Of a DNA stretch of 64,000 nt, positions 35,142 through 44,826 are shown one piece after another (position 1 is the stretch's first letter; the number at the start of each line of letters is the position of its first letter). Origin of the DNA: Styela clava (lineage: Eukaryota > Chordata > Ascidiacea > Stolidobranchia > Styelidae); contig NC_135264.1 in assembly GCF_964204865.1 (NCBI RefSeq), positions 7,284,001-7,348,000 on the forward strand, given 5' to 3'. The position numbers and the translations under genes were made by a program. The notes beneath the pieces were generated by a model, which was not told where the DNA came from, did no database searches, and saw only the letters and a program-made list of their open reading frames with translations.

Positions 35142-35725
35142 GGCGTCGGGTTTGAGGTGATTGTTTTAATTTTGAAATGCCATTCGATATCGACATACCT
35201 GAGTTCGTTTTCCGAAACTCATTCAATGTCGCTTTTATTTCCGTTCAAGGCAAAAAGATGAGGAAATAATTAAATATTTGCACGCGTACTCATTTTCAAC
35301 GAATGTTCTGCCATATTCTGTTGTGTATACAAATTTCTTGTTCGTTACTGAGGAGACTGAAAAGTCAAAAACAGTCAAAAATATAAGTCGCTCAGTGAGT
35401 GTAATCCCTTCCAAACTATTTTAGAGCCATGAAATGTTTTGTCGTAGCTAGCGTTGCCAACTTCCCTTTAATTCAGCGCATAGTCTCAAAATTGAGCTTA
35501 TCTTATTTGCAACTTAATAATGAAGTTGAAAAGGACGCAGTTATTACGTAATCTTTGGCATCGCTTTTACTATAAAATGTTGAAGAAAAATACTTATACG
35601 GACCAGAACACTATTGCTTATTTCGGATCAGCATCATATTTGTCACGAGACTGACGACATGGCCAATTATTAAGGGCATAAAACGTCCTATTAAAATTTA
35701 GAAATCTGTTATTCCCAACAAAAAA
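35142..35725 (+). repeat. AT-rich middle segment
   Basis: This is a more divergent middle segment, with GTCGCTTTTATTTCC, AAAAGATGAGG and CTTGTTCGTTACTG. It matches 49,790-50,373 and, less closely, 60,500-61,079. No gene is seen. Confidence 0.7.
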
Positions 35726-36913
35726 CCATCAGTAGCCTAATTAGTAAAACATTTTTCAACTGCCAATTAAGGTTATTGTTTAATATTTGAGATTCCAGCC
35801 TACATATACGAATGCTGTCAATCATGTTTTGTCGACGTACGATTGAATCATCTCATTGGCATACACGGACAGTATAACCCATGGAAGTTGGTCGCAAGAT
35901 AGTATAGTTCAGTGTGGCGATCAAGTCGTGAATAAAGCGCCGTTAGGTCAGGTATCGAATAGTATGCCACCGTAGGTCAAAGATAGGTAAGTTGTGGCAG
36001 ATAAGGCAGTGGGTCCAAGGATAGGTAGGTTGAGGGAGATAGGACAGTAGGTCGAAAAGAGAGAGGTTGAGGGAGATGAAGCGGTAGTTCAAGGTTGTGA
36101 ATGTTGTGGAGATAGAGCAGTGGGTCGAGGATAGGTAGGTGGCGTAGTGGGCCGAGGATAGGATGTTTGAGGGAGCTAGGGCAGTCGGTTGAGGATAGGA
36201 AAGTTGAAGGAGGTCGGGCAGTAGGTCGAGTATAGATAGGTAAGTAAGTAGATGGAGGTAGGGCAAGTTGGTCGAGGACGGTTTTAAGTGTTCTTTCTTT
36301 AACGGAGTAACTTTGGCCCGCAAACGACAAAAGTTTGCCGACCTCTGGTTTAGACGTCAGAGCCAGTGAAGTTAAACAGTCACACAAATCCGCCACCCAC
36401 TGCCCTTTCCTATTCTCGATCCTCTGCCCTGTCTCCCTCGCCCAACTGCTCCACCTCCCTCAACCTTCCTATCCTCGACCCAACGCCCTATCTTCCTCAA
36501 CCGTCCTATCCTCGATCCACTGTTCTATTCCCATCCCCTTCAACCTCTTTATCCTCGACTCATTGCCATAGCTCCTTCAACGTTTCTTTCCTCTATCCAC
36601 TGCACTATCCGCCTCAAATTATCCACCCTCGACCCACTATCCGATCTCCATCAAGTTACTTACCTTCAACGCTATACCACTCAGCCTCTAACCTAACGGC
36701 GCTACAATCACGACTAGATCGTCAAAAAGAACTCTACTATTTTGCGACCAACCTCCATGTGTTATACTGGTCGAGTATGCCAATGAGATGATTCAATCGT
36801 ACGTCGACAAAACATGATTGACGGCATTCGTAAATGTAGGCTGGAATCTCAATTGGTAATCAATAACCATAATGAGTGGCTTAAAAATGTGCTACTAATT
36901 AAGCTACTGGTGG
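35726..36913 (+). repeat. Foldback module with the longest minisatellite arm
   Basis: The G/A-rich left arm (about 35,985-36,285) holds more 37-bp repeats than other modules. The core is at about 36,300-36,370. The right arm begins with CCTCTGCCCTGTCTCC and CTCGCCCAACTGC, a subfamily also found at 29,098, 43,748, 51,070, 58,395 and 61,777. It is repeated at 50,374-51,561. Confidence 0.75.
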
Positions 36914-37637
36914 CATCGGGTTTGAGGTGACTGTTTTTAAAATTTCGAAAGGTCATTCGATATCGACATGCCTGAGTTCATTTTCAGAAACTCATTCAAT
37001 GTCGCTTGTATTTCCGTTCAAGACAAAACACTGAGGAAATAATAAAATATTTGCAGTCATTTTCAACGAATGTTCTGCCATATTCTGTTGTATATACAAA
37101 TTTCTTTTACGTGACTGAGAGGGCTGAAAAATCAAAAACAGTCAAAAATATGAGTCGCTCAGTGAGTGTAATCCCTTCCAAACTATTTTAGAGCTAGCGT
37201 TACCAACTGCCCTTTACATCAGCGTATAGTCCCAAAATTGAGCTTATCTCATCTGCAACTTAATGAAGTTGCAAAGGACGCAGTTAGTACGTTATCTTTG
37301 GCATCGCATTTACTATAAACTGTTGAAGAAAAATACCACCAGAGCACTATTGCTTATTTCGGATCAGCATCATATTTGTCACGAGACTGACGATATGGCC
37401 AATTATTAAGGGCATAAAACGGCCTGTTGAAATTTAGAAAACCGTTATTCCCAACAAAAAAACCATCAGTAGCCCAATTAGTAAAACATTTTTAAACTGC
37501 CAATTAAGGTTATTGTTTAATATTTGAGATTCCAGCCTACATATACGAATGCTGTCAATCATGTTTTGTCGAAGTACGATTGAATCATCTCATTGGCATA
37601 CACGACCAGTATAACCCATGGAAGTTGGTCACAAGAT
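36914..37637 (+). repeat. Middle segment and start of a left arm, interrupted by the retrotransposon
   Basis: The middle segment lacks about 10 bp (ATTTGCAGTCATTTTC) and the ATGAAATG stretch near 37,193. The left arm begins at about 37,463 and runs to GGTCACAAGAT at 37,637, where the retrotransposon begins. The same two small deletions appear at 62,420 and 62,555, identifying the unoccupied relative of this unit. Confidence 0.75.
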
Positions 37638-38054
37638 AACAGCCAAGGAATCACTTTGGACTCGCAAGAACCAGAAATTCAGCTTGCCCAAAACGTGCCT
37701 CCAACACAATGGGGAGAGGATAGGACGTTCTTATGTACGCCGCCTTTCCAGCCTAACACAGATAATGTTTTCGAAGCCAGAGAAATTGAAGACGGAGGTC
37801 CAATGGCATACTTATTTGCCCCAAGGTCACAGCAAACTTCTCGGAAGAAGGCTATTGCCAACAAGAATGTGACTCTGTTAAAATCGTCGAACCCAGTAGC
37901 TTCTCTAAACCGACCAAGAAGTCACAGCGACCTGAGAGGGAGACCGGATTCACCATCACAAAAAAGAATGAATACCAGTCCAGAAAAACCCGACTCCAGC
38001 GAAAGGAAAAAAACCAAACCGGTTAAAAAAGCAGTCAACACCGAAAAGAAATAA
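37638..38054 (+). pseudogene. ORF1 C-terminal fragment, copy 1
   Basis: About 138 codons of open frame remain, ending in TAA at 38,052-38,054. The frame continues upstream into satellite sequence only by chance, so the real start has been lost by 5' truncation. The remaining part is hydrophilic, with a Ser/Pro/Arg-rich stretch (RPRSHSDLRGRPDSPSQKR) and a Lys-rich tail. This resembles the basic tail that follows the nucleic-acid-binding domains of ORF1 proteins in L1/Tx1 elements. No zinc knuckle or RRM is left in the fragment. Identification rests mainly on its position, with 9 bases between its stop and the ORF2 ATG. Confidence 0.7.
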
Positions 38055-38063
38055 ACTTACTAG

Positions 38064-41000
38064 ATGCGGTTGTGCTCCATCAACGTAAACGGATTTAGTA
38101 TACACAGGGCAGAAATAGAAACTCTTATCAAAAACTAAAAACCGGATATCTTACTCATACAGGAAATGCACAAAATTAATATAGTTCCAATAGAGTCATG
38201 GTCCAAAAATCTCCATTACAAATTATATCACAAACGCTATCTCATAACAGGTCGGACATCAAATTCTTTAAATCGGGTACTGGTATCCTAGTTCACGAAA
38301 AAACTGAAAATACTGTTATCAACTATGAAATCATAACTGAAAACAGGGTTGATCTGCTACGTATAAAACTCGACGAAACACCTTTGAACATCGTGAACGT
38401 TTATGTCCCATCAGGAAGACAAGGTGCTCAAACCACCTTTTTTCGAGATTTATCGGAAAAATTGACTGAAAAGTTGCAATGTATGCAGCATCTTGTGATG
38501 TGCGGTGATTTTAACTCTATATTGGACAAAAAGGATGCTTATTTTGTAAAGGAATTTACTCTCTCCAAAGCCGAAAAAATTTTTGACGCCTTCCTTACGG
38601 AACATGATATTATCGACCCATTTAGATATAGATACCCGGATAAAAAAGTGTTTACTATGAAAATCCATAAACAATCTCGACGTATTGATCGAATCCATCA
38701 CTCAAGAAACTTGGATCCAATAGTCAAAAAATTTCAATATTATCCAAATCTCGTTTCGGACCACATGCTATTCTCATTCCTTGAAATTGGGGAGTACACA
38801 CAACCTCGGTGGGGGAAAGGTGCATGGCGGAACAACGTGTCGCATTACGCCGACGATATTTATATTGAAGTCATAACCCATAAGTTTGAAGAGTGCCTTG
38901 ATTTCATGGGCCACTTCGTTACAGCCCAACAGTGGGGGGACTACTTTAAACACCAAATTAAAAGTGAGACAATCAACTTCTCGATATATAAAGCAAAATA
39001 TAAAAGGGACCAAAAACTTCAAATTGAACAAGAATTAGCGGAGCTGATTAGAAACGGAAATGATTCGGACACCAATAAAATTTATGAATTAAAATCAAAA
39101 TTACAGGCCATACAGAAACAAAAAGTTGCTTTTACCAAAACAATAGCTCATATCGAAGCCACTGAGGAGGAAGAAAAACCATCCCGCTTCTTCTATGATA
39201 AAATCAGATACAGAAAAAACAAATGCACTCTACGAAAGCTTGTCCTCCCCAATGGGGAAACTACAACAGACAAAGAAACCATCTTAGAAACAACTCATGA
39301 ATTTTATAGCGACCTCTGGGGAATGAAATCAAACACAGATGAAATACAACAGCGACACCTAGTTGACCTAATGAGTGAACCTAAAATCATACATGAAGTT
39401 TCCGAAAATCTGGACCTACCTATAACTGAAGAGGAAATTTATAATACTATCAAACAAATGGACATTATAAATCACCTGGTTTTGACGGTCTAGCAAAAGA
39501 GTTTTACATCACTTTTTGGCCTTTAATAAAATTACAGTTCACCCAATTGATGAATAATATCTTGATATCCGGACAAATACCGAACAGTTGGCGCTACGCA
39601 AGGATTATTCTGTGTCATAAAAAAGGGGAAAGGACGATGCTAAAAAACTGGCGTCCAATTGCGAACCTTAACGTCGATTACAAAATCATGACAAAAATTC
39701 TGTCCAACCGCCTTAAAATCGCTTTGGACGGGGTAATCTCAAGTACTCAAAAATCGACTTTACCCGGAAGATCAATACAGGATATTCATAACAACCTGGA
39801 TAGCGTAATTCGTTACTCTCACGAAAAAAATATTCCGTCATGCATCATGACAGTCGACCAACTCAAGGCATTCGATACGGTTGACCACCAGTTTCTTTTC
39901 AATCTACTGGAAACGGTGGGAGGGACCGAAAAAACAACCAATCTGATAAAAGGCCTATACTCCAATATCGTAAGCATCGTTGATGTTAATGGTGCATTCA
40001 CCGAGGAAATCCGGATCCTGCGTGGGATACGACAAGGATGCCCCCTCAGCATGCTCCTTTATACGTTGAATGCGGAACCGCTGGCCAGGCTTGTTCTCGC
40101 AAATAAACGTATCAAGGGAGTTATGCTGGGGAGGAAGGAAGAAAAATTAGAACAATATGCTGCCGACGCCACTTTTATAACATGCTCCCCTTTTTCACTG
40201 GAACACATTTTCAATGAATTATGGAGATACTCAGAAGCAACAGGACAGAGGGTGAACCCGGATAAAACTGAGATTTTGTGCATTACATACCCAGCTGAAA
40301 CTTCATTAAACTTAACGCAATACAAAAGATTTGGGAAAAATAAAATAAAAATTCTGGGAGTTTACTTCGGTCGAGGATCTATTGAAACTACATGGACGGA
40401 AAAGTGTGCAGATGTCAGGCAAATCCTTAACTGCACTAAACCAAGAATGCTGTCCTGGAGGGGTAGAATGACTGTTCTAAACTCCCTGGCCCTCTCGTTG
40501 ATTAATTACAGTGCTAGAGTTCACATCATTCTTTTGTCATTCATCCATCAGCTACAATCCGACCTTTTTAGGTACCTCTGGTTTCCGGAAACTATTGAGG
40601 TGGTGTCCAGAAAAAAATTGCTACACCACATTTCAAATGGAGGCATCAATATGCTTGACGTCAAACTGAAGGCACAAGCATGCTTGGTATACAAGATCAG
40701 CCAGCTATGTGCCATATCATCCCCGACCGAATTCTGGCACCATGAAGCCCTGTTTTCATTAGGATCAAGAATAATGTCACTCAACAAATCACTGTATTCC
40801 AACTCTAGGCCTCACTCAATCAAAGTTAATCTCCACTGGCGACATCTACTTAATATTATTCATGTATTAGATTTCACTCCGGACGAATGGACCACAACAT
40901 CCTTAAAGATAATATATAACAGGCTAAAATTAAAGACATACGATCAACCAAAATCAGACCTAACACGGGACTGGTATGCGATACATCTCTTGGACCGAAA

Positions 41001-41550
41001 TTTGAAACATCATTTTACTAACATCGAGCGTCAAACATCATATCTAATTGTCATGGATGGATTTTTGTTTGGCCATAGGAAATGGCGGTATGGAATGATT
41101 CGTCGAGATGTAAACAAGCGTCCAATGAAACTCAATTGCAAACTCTGTGCAAATAACCAGGATAAAACAAGTCACATTTTTCTCGAATGTCCGGAGTACC
41201 AGAATCTACATGAAGAACTAAGATTGACAATGGAAAGGGTCTGTGGCATGCAGCTGGATATATCCCTACAATCAATTTTTGAAAACTCATACACAGGGGT
41301 AAATAGTTTGGCAATCCTGAAAATGTACAACATATTCAAGTTGGAAATCATCTCACTCAAACATAATCTGGACAGGGATAACCGATACATAAATCCAGAA
41401 GATTCATCTATACTTCTCGAAACCGTCTTCCGTAATTTCAAAACCTGGATGTACATAATCAAGGATCGATATGGATCAACAGACCTCTACAATTTGTCGA
41501 ACGAGTGGGAGAATGCATTGGATGGGATCATACAGGATGCACGACCTTAA
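38064..41550 (+). pseudogene. ORF2 (endonuclease-reverse transcriptase), copy 1, broken
   Basis: The endonuclease begins at ATG 38,064 with the NVNG motif, meets a TAA stop at 38,136-38,138, continues as PDILLIQEMH, then shifts frame between about 38,200 and 38,270. From 38,198 a 431-codon frame carries the rest of the endonuclease (CGDFNS, RRIDRI, SDH). One A is missing at about 39,464, just before the KSPGFDG motif, and the frame ends at 39,493. The RT continues in the other frame to 41,550 with KAFD, RQGCPLS and a CCHC knuckle. The catalytic box reads YAAD rather than YADD (GCC at 40,162-40,164), removing the first metal-binding Asp. The copy is inactive for at least four independent reasons. 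Confidence 0.9.
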
Positions 41551-41919
41551 TTGGCTGAGAAGTAAGACGCACAATCTGGAACTTTCTAATCAGTCACCAC
41601 AAATGGTAGCCAACATCAGTCGTATTAGCCAACCAGGCCTGACCTACACCAATCGCGGGATAGTATATAAATGGTTTTGACGACTATCCATGTACTACTA
41701 CTACGGATGACCGATACGTCCGAAAATTACTGGTTTTGGTTTTTATAAAACATAAGCAATACCATCTCGAATTGCGGATATGATGTTAGGAAGCTTACCA
41801 TACTAGTTTGGTAAAGACGATCCCTTTATCAAGGGATAATGAGTCTAATACTTCCGTTGGCATTACTGGGCATGAAGGCATTGGGCTGGATTCCAGTAAT
41901 GTCATCCTGATCCGTTAAG
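41551..41919 (+). other. 3' UTR of retrotransposon copy 1
   Basis: About 370 bases separate the ORF2 stop from the poly(A). Three perfect short inverted repeats lie close together near the end: TTACCA/TGGTAA (41,795-41,814), ATCCCTT-TATC-AAGGGAT (41,820-41,837) and CATTACTGG/CCAGTAATG (41,861-41,901). A structured 3' end is a common recognition signal for the element's own reverse transcriptase. I see no AATAAA before the A-run. Confidence 0.75.
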
Positions 41920-41933
41920 AAAAAAAAAAAAAA
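41920..41933 (+). other. Poly(A) tail of retrotransposon copy 1
   Basis: Fourteen A residues follow CCGTTAAG and abut satellite sequence GTGAATAAAGCG. This marks the 3' end of the element and its + orientation. Confidence 0.9.
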
Positions 41934-42131
41934 GTGAATAAAGCGCCGCGTAGTTAGTACGTTATCTTTGGCATCGCTTTTACTATAAAAAGTTGAAGAA
42001 AAATACTACCAGAGCACTATTGCTTATTTCGGATCAGCATCATATTTGTCACGAGACTGACGACATGGCCAATTATTAAGGGCATAAAACGGCCCGTTAA
42101 AATTTAGAAAACCGTTATTCCCAACAAAGAA
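41934..42131 (+). repeat. Satellite resuming after the retrotransposon
   Basis: The flank begins GTGAATAAAGCGCCGCGTAG and enters the middle segment at TTAGTACGTTATC. The GCGCCGCGTA junction matches the rearranged segment near 31,750 and the unoccupied site near 63,000, so it existed before the insertion. Confidence 0.8.
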
Positions 42132-43069
42132 CCATCAGTAGCCCAATTAGTAAAACATTTTTAAACTGCCAATTAGGGTTATTGTTTAATATTTGAGATT
42201 TCAGCCTACATATACGAATGCTGTCAATCATGTTTTGTCGAAGTACGATTGAATCATCTCATTGGCATACACGACCAGTATAACCCAGTAAAGTTCAGTG
42301 TGGCGATCGGGTCGTGAAAATAGCGCCGTTAGGTCAGGTATCGAATAGTATGGCACCGTAGGTCAAAGATAGGTAAGTTGTGGCAGATAAGGCAGTGGGT
42401 CCGAGGATAGGTAGGTTGAGGGAGATAGTACAGTAAGTCGAAAAAAGAGAGGTTGAGGGAGATAAAGCGGTGGTTCGAGAATGTGAAAGTTGGGGAGAAA
42501 GAGCAGAGGGTCGAGGATAGGAAAGTTGAGGGAGGTCGGCCAGTGTGTCATGGAGATAGGGCAGTGGGTCGAGGACAGTTTTCAGTGTTCAACGGAGTAC
42601 TTTTGGCACGCAAACGACAAAAGTTTGCCGACCTCGGGTTTTGACTTAAGAGCCAGTGAAGTTACTGCCCTATCTCCCTCAACCGTCCAATCCTCGATCC
42701 ACTGTCCTATTTTGCCCAATCTTCCTATCCCCTTCGACCTCTTTATCCTCGACTCATTACCATATCTCCCTCAACTTTTCTTTCCTCTATCCACTGGACT
42801 ATCTGCCTCAAATTTCCCACCCTCGACCCACTTTCCGATCTCCATCAAGTTACTTACCTTCGACCTACGACGCTATACCACTCAGCCCCTAACCTAACGG
42901 CGCTACAATCACGACTAGATCGTCAAAAAGAACTCCACCGTCTTGCAACCAACTTCCATGTGTTATACTGGTCGAGTATGCCAATGAGATGATTCAAACG
43001 TACGTCGACAAAACATGATTGACGGCATTCGTAAATGTAGGCTGGAATCTCAATTGGTAATCAATAACC
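42132..43069 (+). repeat. Foldback module, first half of a long palindrome
   Basis: The left arm is about 42,132-42,590 (missing the CATGGAAGTTGGTCACAAG stretch near 42,287), the core about 42,595-42,660 and the right arm about 42,661-43,069. The right arm stops at GTGGCTTAAAAA (43,088) and meets the next left arm with no middle segment between. Confidence 0.75.
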
Positions 43070-43260
43070 ATAATGAGTGGCTTAAAAAGGTTATTGTTTA
43101 ATAATTGAGATACCAGCCTACATATACGAATGCTGTCAATCATGTTTTGTCGACGTACGATTGAATCATCTCATTGGCATACACGACCAGTATAACCCAT
43201 GGAAGTTGGTCGCAAGATAGTAAAGTTCGGTGTGGCGATCGGGTTGTGAATAAAGCGCCG
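42900..43260 (+). repeat. Head-to-head inverted repeat with a 19-base centre
   Basis: The right arm of one module runs directly into the left arm of the next. CAATAACC (43,062-43,069) and GGTTATTG (43,089-43,096) bound a 19-base loop, and the complementarity extends outward through TGTAGGCTGG/CCAGCCTACA, ACATGATTGAC/GTCAATCATGT and ACTGGTCG/CGACCAGT to GGCGCT/AGCGCC. This could extrude as a large cruciform. The duplicate centre is at 57,709-57,743. Confidence 0.8.
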
Positions 43261-44248
43261 TTAGATCAGGTATCGAATAGTATGGCACCGTAGGTGAAAG
43301 ATAGGTAAGTTGCGGCAGATAAGGCAGTGGGTCCAAGGATAGGTAGGTTGAGTGAGATAGGACAGTAGGTCGAAAAGAGAGAGGTTGAGGGAGATAAAGC
43401 GGTAGTTCGAGGATGTGAAAGTTGGGGAGATAGAGCAGTGGGTTGAGGATAGGTAGGTGGCGTAGTGGGCCGAGGATAGGATGTTTGAGGGAGCTAGGGC
43501 AGTTGGTTGAGAATAGGAAAGTTGGAGGAGGTCGGCCAGTAGGTCGAGTATAGATAGGCAAGTAAGTAGATGGAGGTAGGGCAGTGGGTCGAGGACGGAC
43601 GGTTTTAAGTGTTCTTTCTTTAACGGAGTAATTTTGGCCCGCAAACGACAAAAGTTTGCCGACCTCTGGTTTAGACGTCAGAGCCAGTGAAGTTAAACAG
43701 TCATCCCATCACAAATTCGCCACCCACTGCCCTTTCCTATTCTCGATCCTCTGCCCTGTCTCCCTCGCCCAACTGCTCCACCTCCCTCAACCTTACTATC
43801 CTCGACCCACCGCCCTATCTCCCTCAACCGTCCTATCCCCGATCCACTGTCCTATTTCCCATCCCCTTCAACCTCTTTATCCTCGACTCATTGCCATAGC
43901 TCCTTCAACTTTTCTTTCCTTCCTTCACTGCACTATCTGCTTCAAACTTCTCACCCTCGACCCACTGTCGGACCTCCATCAACTTACTTACCTTCGACCC
44001 GCGACGCTACACCACTCAGCCCCTAACCTAACGGCGCTACAATCACGACTAGATCGTCAAAAAGAACTCTACTATCTTGCGACCAACCTCCATGTGTTAT
44101 ACTGGTCGAGTATGCCAATGAGATGATTCAATCGTACGTCGACAAAACATGATTGACGGCATTCGTAAATGTAGGCTGGAATCTCAATTGGTAATCAATA
44201 ACCATAATGAGTGGCTTAAAAATGTGCTACTAATTAAGCTACTGGTGG
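43089..44248 (+). repeat. Foldback module linking the two higher-order units
   Basis: The left arm is about 43,089-43,615 with a long G/A-rich minisatellite, the core about 43,618-43,690 with the AATTTTGG variant, and the right arm about 43,691-44,248. Its core and right arm are the counterpart of the half-module at 28,978 that adjoins the 5S array. Confidence 0.75.
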
Positions 44249-44826
44249 CATCGGGTTTGAGGTGACTGTTTTTAAAATTTCGAAAGGTCATTCGATATCG
44301 ACATGCCTGAGTTCATTTTCAGAAACTCATTCAATGTCGCTTGTATTTCCGTTCAAGACAAAACACTGAGGAAATAATAAAATATTTGCACGCTTAGTAA
44401 TTTTCAACGAATGTTCTGCCATATTCTGTTGTACATACAAATTTCTTTTACGTGACTGAGAAGGCTGAAAAGTCAAAAACAGTCAAAAATATGAGTCGCT
44501 CAGTGAGTGTAATCTCTTCCAAACTATTTTAGAGCCATGAAATGTTTTGTCGTAGCTAGCGTTACCAACTGCCCTTTAATTCAGCGTATAGTCCCAAAAT
44601 TGAGCTTATCTTATCTGCAACTTAATGAAGTTGCAAAGGACGCAGTTAGTACGTTATCTTTGGCATCGCTTTTACTATAAAATGTTGAAGAAAAATACTA
44701 CCAGAGCACTATCGCTTATTTCGGACCAGAATCATATTTGTCACGAGACTGACGACATGGCCAATAATTAGGGGCAAAAAACGGCTTGTTAAAATTTAGA
44801 ATACCGTTATTCCCAACAAAAAAAAG
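44249..44826 (+). repeat. AT-rich middle segment
   Basis: Counterpart of 29,602-30,174, but with the subfamily variants GGGGCAAAAAACGG and AAAAAGCATCAG that also mark 59,410-59,475 and 63,135-63,195. No gene is seen. Confidence 0.7.

Larger units (their letters stand above)
37638..41933 (+). mobile_element. Non-LTR retrotransposon, L1/Tx1 superfamily, copy 1 (inactive)
   Basis: In order the element has the 3' end of ORF1, an AP-like endonuclease, a reverse transcriptase, a C-terminal CCHC knuckle, a 3' UTR with hairpins and a 14-base poly(A) tail. The 5' end is truncated inside ORF1, as expected from incomplete target-primed reverse transcription. No target-site duplication is visible: the left flank ends GGTCACAAGAT and the right flank begins GTGAATAAAGCG, and comparison with related satellite copies shows about 26 bp of target missing between them. 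Copy 1 differs from copy 2 at about eight positions in 4.3 kb, including a frameshift and a catalytic substitution in the reverse transcriptase. PGRSI in the RT recalls the Tx1 group, but the clade needs a tree. Confidence 0.92.

Noticed and set aside
37593-37637. Possible upstream start for the ORF1 fragment, inside satellite sequence
   Set aside because: It would begin at a TTG in the satellite arm. The frame is open by chance across the insertion junction.
37466-37637. Long terminal repeats flanking the retrotransposon
   Set aside because: The flanks are satellite arms. The element has an A-tail and endonuclease-RT order, which is non-LTR.
38450-38701. Antisense frames within the retrotransposon
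   Set aside because: They are short shadows opposite ORF2 with no domain, and vary with the sense codons.
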